A stretch of DNA of 63,174 bases from Dolichospermum compactum NIES-806 (GCF_002368115.1 NZ_AP018316.1:3882341-3945514); one strand, 5' to 3'. Shown: positions 25,221-34,138, numbered from the stretch's first letter. Translations and numbers: made by a program. The notes: generated by a model not told the origin, from the sequence alone.

Positions 25221-25340
25221 TGGCTGTTTCTATCTAAGCGAGTAGGATTATGCTCAGAAAAAGATATAGAAATGATTCTTAATTTGTTAAAAGAGGAAAG
25301 CAGAATGATTATTAGTCTTATTAAAAAACTAGAAAATTAA
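25221..25340 (+). pseudogene. 3' relic of a four-helix-bundle (23S rRNA IVP family) gene
   Basis: Forty codons ending in TAA read LSKRVGLCSEKDIEMILNLL then KEESRMIISLIKKLEN. The pattern SKR(L/V)G-x(5-7)-(E/D)-x-(E/D) followed by EE-x-x-(K/R)-M-(I/L)-x-x-(L/I)-I-x-x-L is the end of the four-helix-bundle proteins related to 23S rRNA intervening sequence proteins. No start or front half remains. It abuts the kinase relic, so the two are joined at a rearrangement point. Confidence 0.55.
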
Positions 25341-25525
25341 AATTTTTTCCCTGTTCCCAGTTAAGAGTTCCCTGTTCCCTTCTCTCAACTCCTCACTTCA
25401 GCATAACAAGTACCGAAGAACCAAAAATTTGGAGAATTGAAATATGACGGTTATCTGGGAGGGATATGTATTAAGAGTGGGTAATTTCCAATGTAAAATA
25501 TGACAGTTGTATTAGATGTCCGAAT

Positions 25526-26821
25526 GTGATTGAGCGTTATACCTTGCCCGAAATGGGCGATTTGTGGAGTGAAACCTATAAGCTGAAAACCTGGCTAGAT
25601 GTAGAGATCGCGGTTTGCGAAGCACAGGCGGAACTGGGTTATATTCCAGCAGCAGCAGTAGAGGAAATTAAGGCTAAGGCGAATTTTGACCCGAAACGGG
25701 TGCTGGAAATTGAGGCGGAAGTTCGTCATGATGTGATTGCTTTCTTGACAAATGTTAATGAATATGTAGGTGATGCAGGACGCTATATTCATTTAGGTTT
25801 AACTAGTTCTGACGTTTTGGATACTGCTTTATCACTACAATTAGTTGCTAGTCTGGATCTGTTGTCAAAACGCCTAGAAGATGTGATTGAGGCTATTCGG
25901 AGAAAAGCTACTGCACATCGCAATACGGTCATGATTGGGCGATCGCATGGTATTCACGCTGAACCTATTACCTTTGGCTTTAAGTTAGCTGGTTGGTTAG
26001 CGGAGGTGTTGCGACACCAAGAACGTTTGCAAATTCTCAAAAAAACGATTGCAGTCGGTAAAATATCCGGTGCAGTGGGGACTTACGCCAACATTGAACC
26101 CAGGGTAGAAGCGATCGCTTGTGCAAAACTCGGACTCAAACCCGATACTGCCTCCACTCAGGTAATTTCCCGCGATATTCATGCAGACTTTGTGCAACAG
26201 TTAGCATTACTGGCTGCATCTATAGAACGCTTTGCTGTAGAAATTCGTAATCTGCAAAAAACAGACGTTTTAGAAGTTGAAGAATTTTTCGCCAAAGGGC
26301 AAAAAGGTTCTAGCGCTATGCCTCACAAACGCAATCCTATCCGTTCCGAACGGTTAACAGGGATGGCACGATTAGTCAGAAGTCATGCAGGTGCAGTATT
26401 AGAAAACGTCGCTTTGTGGCACGAACGGGATATTTCCCACAGTTCTGTAGAACGGGTAGTTTTACCAGATGCTTGCATTTTGACTCATTTTATGCTGCAT
26501 GAAATCACCCAATTGGTAAATAAACTGTTGGTTTATCCCGAAAACATGGCACGAAATCTCAACTGTTATGGTGGAGTTGTCTTTAGTCAAAGGGTGTTAT
26601 TAACCTTAATAGACAAAGGACTAAATCGAGAAGAAGCCTATACCATAGTTCAAGAAAGCGCCCACACTGCGTGGAACAAACCAGAAGGCAACTTCCGTGA
26701 TTTAATCAGTACAGATCCTCGCGTCACTCAAAACCTATCCCCCGCAGAGATAGAAGCCTGTTTTGATCCACTACATCATCTCAAGCATTTAGAACAAGTT
26801 TATCAACGACTGGGTATTTAG
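25526..26821 (+). CDS. purB: adenylosuccinate lyase
   Basis: The 431-residue enzyme cleaves SAICAR to AICAR and adenylosuccinate to AMP in purine synthesis. Fumarase/aspartase superfamily signature GSSAMPHKRNPIRSE lies near residue 262. TSSDVLDTALSLQL near 92 and MIGRSHGIHAEPITFGFKL near 138 carry the His and Ser acid/base region. Length is as expected for the short bacterial class. The start is GTG at 25526 (MIERYTLPEMGDLW is the usual N-terminus). The stop is followed by GGTAATT heptamers and then the 16-copy TGACCAC array. Confidence 0.96.
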   Translation: MIERYTLPEMGDLWSETYKLKTWLDVEIAVCEAQAELGYIPAAAVEEIKAKANFDPKRVLEIEAEVRHDVIAFLTNVNEYVGDAGRYIHLGLTSSDVLDTALSLQLVASLDLLSKRLEDVIEAIRRKATAHRNTVMIGRSHGIHAEPITFGFKLAGWLAEVLRHQERLQILKKTIAVGKISGAVGTYANIEPRVEAIACAKLGLKPDTASTQVISRDIHADFVQQLALLAASIERFAVEIRNLQKTDVLEVEEFFAKGQKGSSAMPHKRNPIRSERLTGMARLVRSHAGAVLENVALWHERDISHSSVERVVLPDACILTHFMLHEITQLVNKLLVYPENMARNLNCYGGVVFSQRVLLTLIDKGLNREEAYTIVQESAHTAWNKPEGNFRDLISTDPRVTQNLSPAEIEACFDPLHHLKHLEQVYQRLGI

Positions 26822-26873
26822 AACTGGTAATTGGTAATTGGTGATTAGTGATTAGTGATTGGTGATTTTTTCC

Positions 26874-26985
26874 TGACCACTGACCACTGACCACTGACCA
26901 CTGACCACTGACCACTGACCACTGACCACTGACCACTGACCACTGACCACTGACCACTGACCACTGACCACTGACCACTGACCAC
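26874..26985. repeat. tandem heptanucleotide array, TGACCAC x16
   Basis: Sixteen uninterrupted, identical copies of TGACCAC (112 bp), followed by a broken copy TAACC. The preceding 50 bases hold GGTAATT and AGTGATT heptamers. Perfect identity of so many units implies recent expansion by slippage. The complementary strand stays open as VSGQWSV repeats, but that is an artefact of period 7 in a 21-base cycle. Confidence 0.95.
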
Positions 26986-27025
26986 TAACCTTGGTCAGAG
27001 AATAGTACAGCAAGTTCATTTATTT

Positions 27026-27367
27026 TTGTCTCCCTTTGCCGGAGCTTTAATGGGTTTGTCTGTTGCTTCAGCGACACAAACAGCAAGCTGGTTAGTTGCC
27101 TTAATTGGTGGTTTATTAGCTTTTTTATTTCAGCTATTTTTAGTAGGTTGGTTTTATCGCTTGCGTTGTTTGCCTATATGGGCTGCGTTTGTACAAGACA
27201 TTTTGTGTATTACACTCGTATTTTTTGCCGTAGATGCTCCTCGTCAGGGGGGACTAATTGCTTTAATCCTGCTATGGCTGGCCATTGTCAGTGCTAAATA
27301 CTGGTATGATTGGTATAAGGGTGGCAAGCAAAGGTATGGGGCAAGGGACAGAAAGCAGGGGGAGTAA
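27026..27367 (+). CDS. small hydrophobic membrane protein
   Basis: A 113-residue frame with three or four predicted membrane helices: ASWLVALIGGLLAFLFQLFL, LPIWAAFVQDILCITLVFFA and GGLIALILLWLAIVSAKYWY, ending in a basic tail. The start is TTG at 27026; no good Shine-Dalgarno is seen, so the start is uncertain. I do not recognise a family. It lies between the heptamer array and the convergent hemH gene. Confidence 0.55.
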   Translation: MSPFAGALMGLSVASATQTASWLVALIGGLLAFLFQLFLVGWFYRLRCLPIWAAFVQDILCITLVFFAVDAPRQGGLIALILLWLAIVSAKYWYDWYKGGKQRYGARDRKQGE

Positions 27368-27407
27368 TTCTTACCCATTACCTATTACCCATTACCAATC
27401 AGCAAAA

Positions 27408-28574
27408 CTAATGTAAAAGTCCGATAACGTGCAGTAAGCCTTTACCAGTGATTAATTCAATAATTAACCCAATAAAACCTAGCATAGCTATCCGACCATT
27501 CCAAACTTCTGCGCTGGTGGTGATTCCCCATTCCCAACGTTCCTGGGGATACATTTTTACCCTTTTTTTCATTTGGGTAACTTGAGAGAGTTTGAGGTCA
27601 GGTTGTTGCAAGACATCAATTATCAGGTCGCATAGAGCTTTGATAAAAACTGGGTTAGTATTAGGAGCAGGAACTCGTCCGAAGTTATGTATTCCTGCTT
27701 CCTCAGCTATTTCTCGATATTCAATGTCAATTTCTTGTAGTGTTTCAATATGTTCAGAAACAAAACTAATGGGGACAACTACCAAATTTTTCACACCTTT
27801 AGCGCCGAGTTCGTTGAGTGCATCTTCTGTGTAGGGTTGTAGCCATTCTACTGGACCAACACGACTTTGATAGGCGAGGGTGTGGGGATTGGGACGATTG
27901 AGAGTTTGCATAATTAAGGTTGTGCATTCCTCAATTTCTTGCTGGTAGGGATCTCCTGCTTCCTCTACATAGCTTTTAGGTACACCATGTGCGCTAAAGA
28001 ATATATGCACGTCATCCGGCTGTGGAAACTTATTAATTTCGCCAATTATGAGTTCTGCCATTGCTTGGAGATAACCTGGTTCTTTGTACCAAGAGGCAAT
28101 GACTGTATACGCAAGACTTTGGAGTTTGGGGTTTTCTTTCCACAGTTGTTCTAATAACCGGAAACTAGAACCGCTGGTGCTGATGGAAAATTGGGGGTAA
28201 AGTGGGAGAATTACTAACTTATCAATGTTATCTTGGGTAAGTTGGGCGATCGCTTCCTCCGTATAAGGATGCCAATAACGCATTCCCACATAGATATTAG
28301 CTTCTTGTCCTAACTCACCTAACTGCGCCTTGATAGCTTCTCCTTGTTCCTCTGTAATCCGCCGTAAGGGAGAACCGCCACCAATTTGCTTATAATTTTC
28401 TTGAGATGTCTTTTCTCGGCGTGTAGCAATAAACCAAGCCAAAGGTTTTTGCATCCAGCGAAACGGTAAACGGATAATTTCGGGATCTGAAAACAGATTA
28501 TACAAAAAAGGTCTTACATCTTCTAATTTATCGGGACCACCAAGATTAAGTAATAATACCCCTATACGACCCAT
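27408..28574 (-). CDS. hemH: ferrochelatase with C-terminal chlorophyll-binding (LHC-like) helix
   Basis: Ferrochelatase inserts Fe2+ into protoporphyrin IX, the last step of heme synthesis. The catalytic domain covers residues 1-325 with VGMRYWHPYTEEAIAQL, IFFSAHGVPKSYVEEAGDPY (metal-site His) and VVPISFVSEHIETLQEIDIE (Glu). After a short linker comes the tail WGITTSAEVWNGRIAMLGFI with a membrane helix. It carries the CAB motif (E-x-x-N-G-R-x-A-M), as known for cyanobacterial and plastid type II ferrochelatases, where it regulates activity and chlorophyll association. Full-length at 388 residues. Confidence 0.95.
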   Translation of the reverse strand: MGRIGVLLLNLGGPDKLEDVRPFLYNLFSDPEIIRLPFRWMQKPLAWFIATRREKTSQENYKQIGGGSPLRRITEEQGEAIKAQLGELGQEANIYVGMRYWHPYTEEAIAQLTQDNIDKLVILPLYPQFSISTSGSSFRLLEQLWKENPKLQSLAYTVIASWYKEPGYLQAMAELIIGEINKFPQPDDVHIFFSAHGVPKSYVEEAGDPYQQEIEECTTLIMQTLNRPNPHTLAYQSRVGPVEWLQPYTEDALNELGAKGVKNLVVVPISFVSEHIETLQEIDIEYREIAEEAGIHNFGRVPAPNTNPVFIKALCDLIIDVLQQPDLKLSQVTQMKKRVKMYPQERWEWGITTSAEVWNGRIAMLGFIGLIIELITGKGLLHVIGLLH

Positions 28575-28667
28575 AGCAGTTACTTTCCCCCAATCCTTAC
28601 AGATTTTTCACTAATGTTAACAATATATCTTTATTAAATATAAAGCTTTATCGGCAGGAAAAATACA

Positions 28668-29300
28668 ATGGCAACAATTTTTCGAGATTTGAGTTATAGA
28701 TACCAATGGCTATATGATGGCATCTCTCGGTTAGCGGCTGTGACTGTGGGTGGTGAACCCCGGTTTCGTCAACTGGCTTTACAAAATTTAAAACTACAAT
28801 CAGATACTCAGATCTTAGATTTATGCTGTGGTAGTGGTCAAGTAACCAGATTTTTAGTAAATTTTTCGGAAAATGTCACCGGCTTGGATGCTTCCCCATT
28901 ATCTATAAAACGATGCCAGGAAAATGTACCAAATGCCACTTATATAAAAGCATTTGCTGAGGATATGCCTTTTGCAGATAATTTGTTTGATGTGGTACAT
29001 ACTAGCGCAGCCTTACACGAAATGCAGTCAGAACAACTCCGCAAAATCATTAAAGAGGTTTATCGGGTATTAAAACCAGGAGGAGTTTTCACTTTGGTGG
29101 ACTTTCACCCCCCAACAAATCCGATATTTTGGCCGGGGTTGGCGGTATTTTTCTGGTTGTTTGAAACCCAGACAGCTTGGGAATTGTTGAAAACGGATTT
29201 ACCTGGTTTGTTAACAGATTATGGTTTTGATGTGGGTAAACCTAGTTTATATGCTGGTGGAAGTTTGCAGGTAATTCAGGGAAGAAAAATTGTTGAATAG
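28668..29300 (+). CDS. class I SAM-dependent methyltransferase
   Basis: A 210-residue protein with motif I ILDLCCGSGQVTRFL near residue 45, motif II VTGLDAS, motif III MPFADNLFDVVHTSAALHEM and the post-motif RVLKPGGVFTLVDFHPP. It belongs to the UbiE/COQ5-like Methyltransf_11 group; the C-terminal PGLAVFFWLFETQTAWELL is hydrophobic, suggesting a lipophilic substrate such as a quinone or tocopherol precursor. Substrate not determinable. It is divergent from hemH, with a 93-bp shared promoter region. Confidence 0.85.
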   Translation: MATIFRDLSYRYQWLYDGISRLAAVTVGGEPRFRQLALQNLKLQSDTQILDLCCGSGQVTRFLVNFSENVTGLDASPLSIKRCQENVPNATYIKAFAEDMPFADNLFDVVHTSAALHEMQSEQLRKIIKEVYRVLKPGGVFTLVDFHPPTNPIFWPGLAVFFWLFETQTAWELLKTDLPGLLTDYGFDVGKPSLYAGGSLQVIQGRKIVE

Positions 29301-29301
29301 G

Positions 29302-29382
29302 AGGCAAACCCCCTGTGGTTGCCCCAAATACCCAAATAACGGGGTAGGCACGGGGGCGCTACCCCTACATTAAATCCAACTC
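29302..29382 (-). repeat. dispersed GC-rich repeat, copy 2 (inverted)
   Basis: The minus strand matches the 21054-21125 repeat at both ends (TTGGATTTAATGTAGGGGTA and GGGGCAACCAC...GGGTTTGCC) but carries about 13 extra bases (ATTTGGGTATTTG region) in the middle. Confidence 0.7.
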
Positions 29383-29411
29383 TTTTGTATGTAACAAACC
29401 AGGAAAAAGTT

Positions 29412-30092
29412 CTAAGTAACTTGTTCTGTTTGTGTTTCTACTTTTTGACCAATTTTTGGTTCTGTACCCGCAATTAATCGCTCAATATTGGTGCGGTGAC
29501 GGATTATTACATATAAACCGCCAGTCAAACCCAGAAGAATGTAGGCTAAAGGTTGATGGAAAATTACCATTAAAATGGAAACAGCCACAGCCCCAGCAAT
29601 AGAACTTAAAGAGACAATTCTAGAAATGGCAATGACTAATGCAAATACGCCTAATGTTGATAATCCAACCTGCCAACTTATAGCTAGTAAAATTCCCACA
29701 CCACTAGCCACAGATTTACCACCAGTAAAACCAAGAAAGATGGATTTACTATGTCCTAAAAGGGCGGCTAACCCGGCTAATGTGACTAAATAAGGTTGCC
29801 AAATTTCGGGATTTACAGTTGGTGGAATTAAGTTTTGACTATAAGCAATGTTAAATAAAGCATAACCTAAGTTTATGGCTAATACTCCTTTTAAAGCATC
29901 AATTAATAACACAAATGCCCCTGGGACTTTACCCAAGGTTCTCAAAACATTAGTTGCACCTGTTGAACCAGAACCAACTTCTCGAATATCAATTCCTTTT
30001 AATAGCTTACCTGCTAGATATCCAGTGGGAAAAGAACCAAAGAGGTAAGCTAATAAAACCACCACTCCACACAAACTTAACCAAAGAAACAT
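29412..30092 (-). CDS. plsY: acyl-phosphate:glycerol-3-phosphate acyltransferase
   Basis: A 226-residue membrane protein with about five helices. PlsY motifs are visible: GSFPTGYLAGKLLKGIDIRE, then VGSGSTGATNVLRTLGK (motif 1, near residue 40), LLGHSKSIFLGFTGGKSVAS (motif 2) and YILLGLTGGLYVIIRHRTNI (motif 3). It acylates glycerol-3-phosphate at sn-1 with acyl-phosphate, the first committed step of membrane glycerolipid synthesis. The reading frame is complete. Confidence 0.95.
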   Translation of the reverse strand: MFLWLSLCGVVVLLAYLFGSFPTGYLAGKLLKGIDIREVGSGSTGATNVLRTLGKVPGAFVLLIDALKGVLAINLGYALFNIAYSQNLIPPTVNPEIWQPYLVTLAGLAALLGHSKSIFLGFTGGKSVASGVGILLAISWQVGLSTLGVFALVIAISRIVSLSSIAGAVAVSILMVIFHQPLAYILLGLTGGLYVIIRHRTNIERLIAGTEPKIGQKVETQTEQVT

Positions 30093-30104
30093 AAATTTGC
30101 TAGT

Positions 30105-30178
30105 TGTCAGTTGTTAGTTGTTAGTTGTTTTACCAATGACCAATGACCAATTACCAATTACCAATTACCAATTACCAA
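30105..30178. repeat. heptamer repeats TTAGTTG and ACCAATT
   Basis: TTGTTAG/TTAGTTG units, then ACCAATG units, then four or five ACCAATT units up to the end of the DUF3086 gene. The repeats fill the whole gap between that gene and plsY. Confidence 0.75.
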
Positions 30179-31384
30179 TTAAAAATCATCGTCAAAATCT
30201 CGATCTTTCATGGTTTTTGGGTCAGGGGCAAAAGCTAACCAGAGAGGGAATTGTAGTAATGCTAAACTGATTTGTTCCTCAGAATCATCAATGATAATTA
30301 AAGGCATTTGATTGGCTTTAACTAATCTTTCTGCTTTCTGAGCTAAAGCTGTCGGTGCTTCAAATAATACCACTCCTCTGTCTGGTCCGAAATCAGGACG
30401 ACCGATACCTAAACAATCTTGTAAACCGCGTCGCCATTCGCCTAAACGTTCTGGAGTGTTTGCTAAAATTAGGGTTCGCACGCGATCGCCATATAATTGA
30501 TGTAATATCGAAATTGCCGATGAAGCAATTAAAATATTCTGTAAGCGGCTACCCATTGTCCGCAAAGCACCCCGTCCACCAAGGGTAAATAACCAATTTG
30601 AGATTTTTTCTGCATGAATTGGTTCAAAGGTGCGGCGTAACTGCCAAGGTGGTCCATAATAATCTGGTTGGTTGCGGTATTGGTCAAGTAAGCGCCGGAT
30701 TTTTTTAGTAGTGTCCTGAAACTGCTGTTGACCAAGTTGTGGCATTTCCGATAGCGATAGCGTGGCGTTGTCCATTTGTTCTTTCACAGGTTTAGCTTCT
30801 TTCGGCGCTGGCTTTTCCCGTTCTCGTACAGGTTGTACAAGCTGCATTTGTTCTGCTGCTGATGCCAAATCCTGTAAACTGCCTGTGAGATAGTCTTTAA
30901 AACCTTGTACCCGAATTGCTATATCTTGAGATGTCCCGGCAAAGGTTGTCCGCATTTCATTACGAATTCGTTCTTGACGACGTTCGAGTTGTTCGACAGA
31001 AATTTGTAAGGCTTGTTTGCGTTGTTCTAACTGTGATAATGAATCTTGGACAACTTGTGAGAGTGCGGTTTGAGTTACACCAATTTGCGTCTGAAGGGTA
31101 GCATAAGTAGTTTCCAATTCAGCAATTTCTGCGCTGAGGTATGATGACTTTTGCTGTAATTGGGCTAATCTTTGCTCTGCTTGTATATATAGTGAATCTT
31201 TTGCTTCTAGTGCTGTTGTTTCTGTTGTTTCTGACGTTGCCAATTCACCAGATGCTTTAGTTTCTAATTGTAAATTGGTAGATGGTTTTTCCGGTGGTTC
31301 ATCTGTAGGGGGTTGCACTTCTATTTGTTCTAACCACTCATTTATGGGTTCTGGAGTTGGAGATTCTTCTGGGTTCATAAACAA
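30179..31384 (-). CDS. DUF3086-family protein
   Basis: A 401-residue soluble protein. Residues 1-80 are acidic and Pro/Glu-rich, 65-170 form a long coiled coil (QAEQRLAQLQQKSSYLSAEI and QRKQALQISVEQLERRQERI), and the C-terminal 150 residues form a compact domain: PDYYGPPWQLRRTFEPIHAE, KISNWLFTLGGRGALRTMGS and LPLIIIDDSEE-type segments. I recognise this as the cyanobacterial DUF3086 type; function unknown. Downstream of the DUF3119 and MlaE genes on the same strand, which is compatible with a joint transcript. Confidence 0.7.
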   Translation of the reverse strand: MFMNPEESPTPEPINEWLEQIEVQPPTDEPPEKPSTNLQLETKASGELATSETTETTALEAKDSLYIQAEQRLAQLQQKSSYLSAEIAELETTYATLQTQIGVTQTALSQVVQDSLSQLEQRKQALQISVEQLERRQERIRNEMRTTFAGTSQDIAIRVQGFKDYLTGSLQDLASAAEQMQLVQPVREREKPAPKEAKPVKEQMDNATLSLSEMPQLGQQQFQDTTKKIRRLLDQYRNQPDYYGPPWQLRRTFEPIHAEKISNWLFTLGGRGALRTMGSRLQNILIASSAISILHQLYGDRVRTLILANTPERLGEWRRGLQDCLGIGRPDFGPDRGVVLFEAPTALAQKAERLVKANQMPLIIIDDSEEQISLALLQFPLWLAFAPDPKTMKDRDFDDDF

Positions 31385-31450
31385 CTATATAAATTTTCCA
31401 TGATACAAAAAATATCTTTCTTGAAATATCCAATTGACTAGAGACAAAAT

Positions 31451-31840
31451 CTAGTCAATGCGTGGACAACGTTCTTCTAGACAAGATCTTAAGGTTTTGG
31501 GGTCAAATAAAATTGGTAAAAAGTGAATACTGTTCACTTCTTTAAAATAGAACAAAATGGGAACCGGATTCCAGAATATTCGCCAATTTTGCCATTCTTG
31601 GTAGGGAAAACGTTTAATTAACTTTTCGCCTCTATAAAGATCAAAGTCAGTGGCGGTAAATTGGAAGCGCAGTGTTACAGCTTGCAACATCAAAAACAAA
31701 CCCAAGACCGTTAATATTCCTCCCAACCAAGGTTGTACTAAGAGGACGGGAATGGCGACCAAGACTAAGACAACAGGAATATTGTAACTTGGCTTGAGTT
31801 CTACTGTTGATATGATGTTAGGTGTGAATGAACTATGCAA
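31451..31840 (-). CDS. DUF3119-family membrane protein
   Basis: A 129-residue protein with two adjacent hydrophobic helices (NIPVVLVLVAIPVLLVQPWL and GGILTVLGLFLMLQAVTLRF) followed by a PH-like segment: FTATDFDLYRGEKLIKRFPY then QEWQNWRIFWNPVPILFYFK. This is the DUF3119 pattern of cyanobacteria and plastids. The gene follows the MlaE-type permease by about 125 bases on the same strand, an arrangement I recall in other cyanobacteria, so a link to lipid transport is a fair guess. Confidence 0.7.
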   Translation of the reverse strand: MHSSFTPNIISTVELKPSYNIPVVLVLVAIPVLLVQPWLGGILTVLGLFLMLQAVTLRFQFTATDFDLYRGEKLIKRFPYQEWQNWRIFWNPVPILFYFKEVNSIHFLPILFDPKTLRSCLEERCPRID

Positions 31841-31964
31841 AATCTTTTTCTCCTAATTAAGTAGTCGGACAAAATTAAATTCACTCGTTGAGAGAGGGAA
31901 CAGGGAACAGAAAAATCAATTATGTATACTTGAGAAGGCCATAACTTTGCCTTTTCCCTCTAAA

Positions 31965-32750
31965 TCACTTTCCTGGCGATAATCCACTACCGGGACCTTG
32001 GAACATTACCCAAGATAAAAAGAAGTTGCTAATAAATATAACTAATAGGGCTGTGACAACAGCAGTTGTAGTTGATTGTCCTACACCTTTAGCGCCACCT
32101 GTGGTGGTTAAGCCCCAGCTACAGCCGATAATGGCGATTAATACACCAAAGCAACAGGCTTTAATCATGGCGTTACCAATATCCCAAATATCGAGAAAGT
32201 CCCGGGCTGAGTCTAGAAATACTGTATCGGAAAGGTTGTAAATGCGGGTGGCTATAAGCAATCCTCCAGACATTCCTGTGATTAAGGATAGCAAAGTTAG
32301 GACAGGCAGCATGATGAAGCAAGCCAGAAGTCGGGGAATGACTAGATAATCAATGGGATCTGTTTTTAACATTAACAGAGCATCTATTTGTTCTGTAACT
32401 TTCATTGTGCCGATTTCTGCTGCGAAGGCTGAACCTACCCGTCCGGCTAAAACTACTGCTGTCAATACGGGGCTAAGTTCTCTGGTTAATGCTACTGCTA
32501 ATACGCCCCCAACGAGGTTTCCTGCCCCGAAGTTGATGAATTCCCGTGCTACCTGTATTGTGAATACTGCACCCACGAATATGGCTGTTAAGAGGGCAAT
32601 GAAGAAGGAGTCGGGTCCGACTATTGCCAATTGTTCTAGGGTGTTACGACGGTGAATTTTACCTTGAAGGAGGTGAAATATGACTTGTCCACCTAAAAAG
32701 GTCGCAGCCAGCAAGCGCTGACTCCATGTTCCTAAACTGGATTTGGCCAT
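31965..32750 (-). CDS. MlaE-family lipid ABC transporter permease
   Basis: A 261-residue inner-membrane permease with about six helices. Family marks are AIVGPDSFFIALLTAIFVGA, TRELSPVLTAVVLAGRVGSA and FAAEIGTMKVTEQIDALLML, the conserved MlaE/TGD1 core with the E-I-G-T-M-x-V-(T/S)-E-Q-I-D-A motif. These permeases move phospholipids between membranes together with an MlaF ATPase and an MCE protein. Neither partner is adjacent, as is usual in cyanobacteria. Confidence 0.93.
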   Translation of the reverse strand: MAKSSLGTWSQRLLAATFLGGQVIFHLLQGKIHRRNTLEQLAIVGPDSFFIALLTAIFVGAVFTIQVAREFINFGAGNLVGGVLAVALTRELSPVLTAVVLAGRVGSAFAAEIGTMKVTEQIDALLMLKTDPIDYLVIPRLLACFIMLPVLTLLSLITGMSGGLLIATRIYNLSDTVFLDSARDFLDIWDIGNAMIKACCFGVLIAIIGCSWGLTTTGGAKGVGQSTTTAVVTALLVIFISNFFLSWVMFQGPGSGLSPGK

Positions 32751-33082
32751 TGGTCACTGGTGGTGGAGGATAGAATTAACACTAGATAATATGCAAATTA
32801 TTAACTTAGTTTACGACTAGTCTCATAAAATTGAGCGAGTTTTTAAAGTGTTTTTACTTTTGGTAAACTGCACACTGAGATGGAAAGCCTGATTTTTTCA
32901 GGGTTGTACAGGTTTGAAATCTCAAAAATACCCAATGCACTTGGAGTAACTATTACCAGTGCAATTTAATGAAAACTTAAGATTCTTGACGAAATGAATG
33001 TTTGGGAGCGATCACCAGTATTGTAGAAATTGGCAGATAATTTTTCGGTTATCTCTCAAGTTACCCCTACCTCGGTCTGATC
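32751..33082. other. divergent intergenic region
   Basis: This 332-bp gap lies between divergently transcribed genes and should hold both promoters. A GGAGCGATC HIP1-like site is near 33006. I see no repeat or small gene. Confidence 0.4.
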
Positions 33083-33379
33083 ATGACTATATTTAGTAAC
33101 TTTTTCCGATCTTTAGTCCTTACCACCATTTTTAGTTTTCTCGTCCCTGTCTTCCTCGTTGGTGGTTTGTTGTTGGTTTTATCGCTTTTTGGCTATGTCC
33201 CTGGTCTACAAGGGATAATTTCGGATGTCTCTATCCAAATTCTGCATTTTCTCGCTACTTTCGGCAGCGGTAGTTCACTCAACGGCCTATTGACAATTGG
33301 TTTAACTTGCGGCTTTGTTGGGGCGCTGTTTGATATCTATGTTCATTACCGTTATCAAATTCTTCATACTGATTCTTGA
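33083..33379 (+). CDS. small two-helix membrane protein
   Basis: A 98-residue protein with two strongly hydrophobic stretches, TIFSFLVPVFLVGGLLLVLS (about 15-36) and NGLLTIGLTCGFVGALFDIY (about 65-86). ATG at 33083 follows no obvious Shine-Dalgarno. The composition and the clean frame support a real gene; I do not recognise the family, and no function can be given. Confidence 0.6.
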   Translation: MTIFSNFFRSLVLTTIFSFLVPVFLVGGLLLVLSLFGYVPGLQGIISDVSIQILHFLATFGSGSSLNGLLTIGLTCGFVGALFDIYVHYRYQILHTDS

Positions 33380-34110
33380 ATGTTGCCAAAGCATTTAAGC
33401 CATGTTGATGATTTAAAAAATCCCACAACAAGTAATCTTAATAATTGCGATCCATAGCTGAGTATTTCTATTTTTACTGGAAGCTATTGGCTCTGTGCTG
33501 GAGATTTCTATTTTTTAAGCTCGTTATTTTCCCAAATTATTGTGTAGTGCAGTGGCACAACACAATATGGTTGAGATGGCTATATTTGTGGTAAAAGCTA
33601 ATATTTTTCAATACTTGCTTTTGTTCCTTAAAAATACCAAATAAAACTACATATAAAATCTAAAATTTTCCTTAAGCTTTTTAATAATGATTGGGGTGAT
33701 ATAGCAGGAGTTACCGAGTCAGGGGTTAGAAATAAAATTCATCCCCTTGTCTGTGGGTCTTTTCCCCATTGGATTAGAGGTAAGTGATTGCTCCAAATAT
33801 CAAGGTAGGCACGGGCGCCTGAACTCAAAAAAGCCCCAATACTTTTCGGTTAAGGAAATATAAGTTGGGTTTCGCTGTCGCTCAATCCAACAAAATCCTT
33901 GATAATGTTCGGTTATGGCTGATGCCTCCGGCGAGCGCAGGAATACGCCACACTTCGTGAACGTTCCGATTGCTTGGCGAACGTTTACGTTCCACAACCC
34001 AACCTACCGTATAATGACTTTTCAGGCTTAACCGAGCAGTATTGAAAAAAGCCCTATCTTTCTATTTTCAAAGAGACAACTTTTTCAGCAAACCCTAGCT
34101 AGTTAATAAC
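33380..34110. other. repeat-rich gap upstream of the terminator
   Basis: No gene is visible. It holds GAGTCAGG-type repeats (about 33704-33730), a GTAGGCACGGGCGCC fragment and, at 33838-34043, an element with inverted ends. A 65-codon minus frame (33800-33997) crosses this element and is a shadow. Confidence 0.55.
33838..34043. repeat. 206-bp inverted-end element containing TTGGGTT repeats
   Basis: The ends AATACTTTTCGGTTAAG (33838-33854) and CTTAACCGAGCAGTATT (34027-34043) are imperfect inverted repeats, each next to an AAAAAAGCCC motif. Inside are the GTTGGGTTTCGCTGTCGCTC / ACCCAACCTACC palindrome parts. A partial relative ends at 35770. Confidence 0.55.
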
Positions 34111-34138
34111 AAAAACCCCAGAAGTTTTACTTCTGAGG
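34111..34138 (-). terminator. intrinsic terminator of the hgdB-hglT arm
   Basis: On the minus strand CCTCAGAAGT-AAA-ACTTCTGGGG followed by TTTTTG forms a 9-10-bp stem with a U-run. It lies about 200 bases after the GT4 gene and fits as the end of the minus-strand glycolipid transcript. A further perfect palindrome, TTGTGATCAGTT and its complement, occurs at about 34179-34224. Confidence 0.75.

Noticed and set aside
26781..26978. A 65-codon minus-strand frame made of VSGQWSV repeats
   Set aside because: It is the translation of the TGACCAC array (period 7 gives a 7-residue cycle); it overlaps the purB end and has no ribosome site.
33800..33997. A 65-codon minus frame upstream of the GT4 terminator
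   Set aside because: It lies across a palindromic repeat element and has the composition of that repeat.
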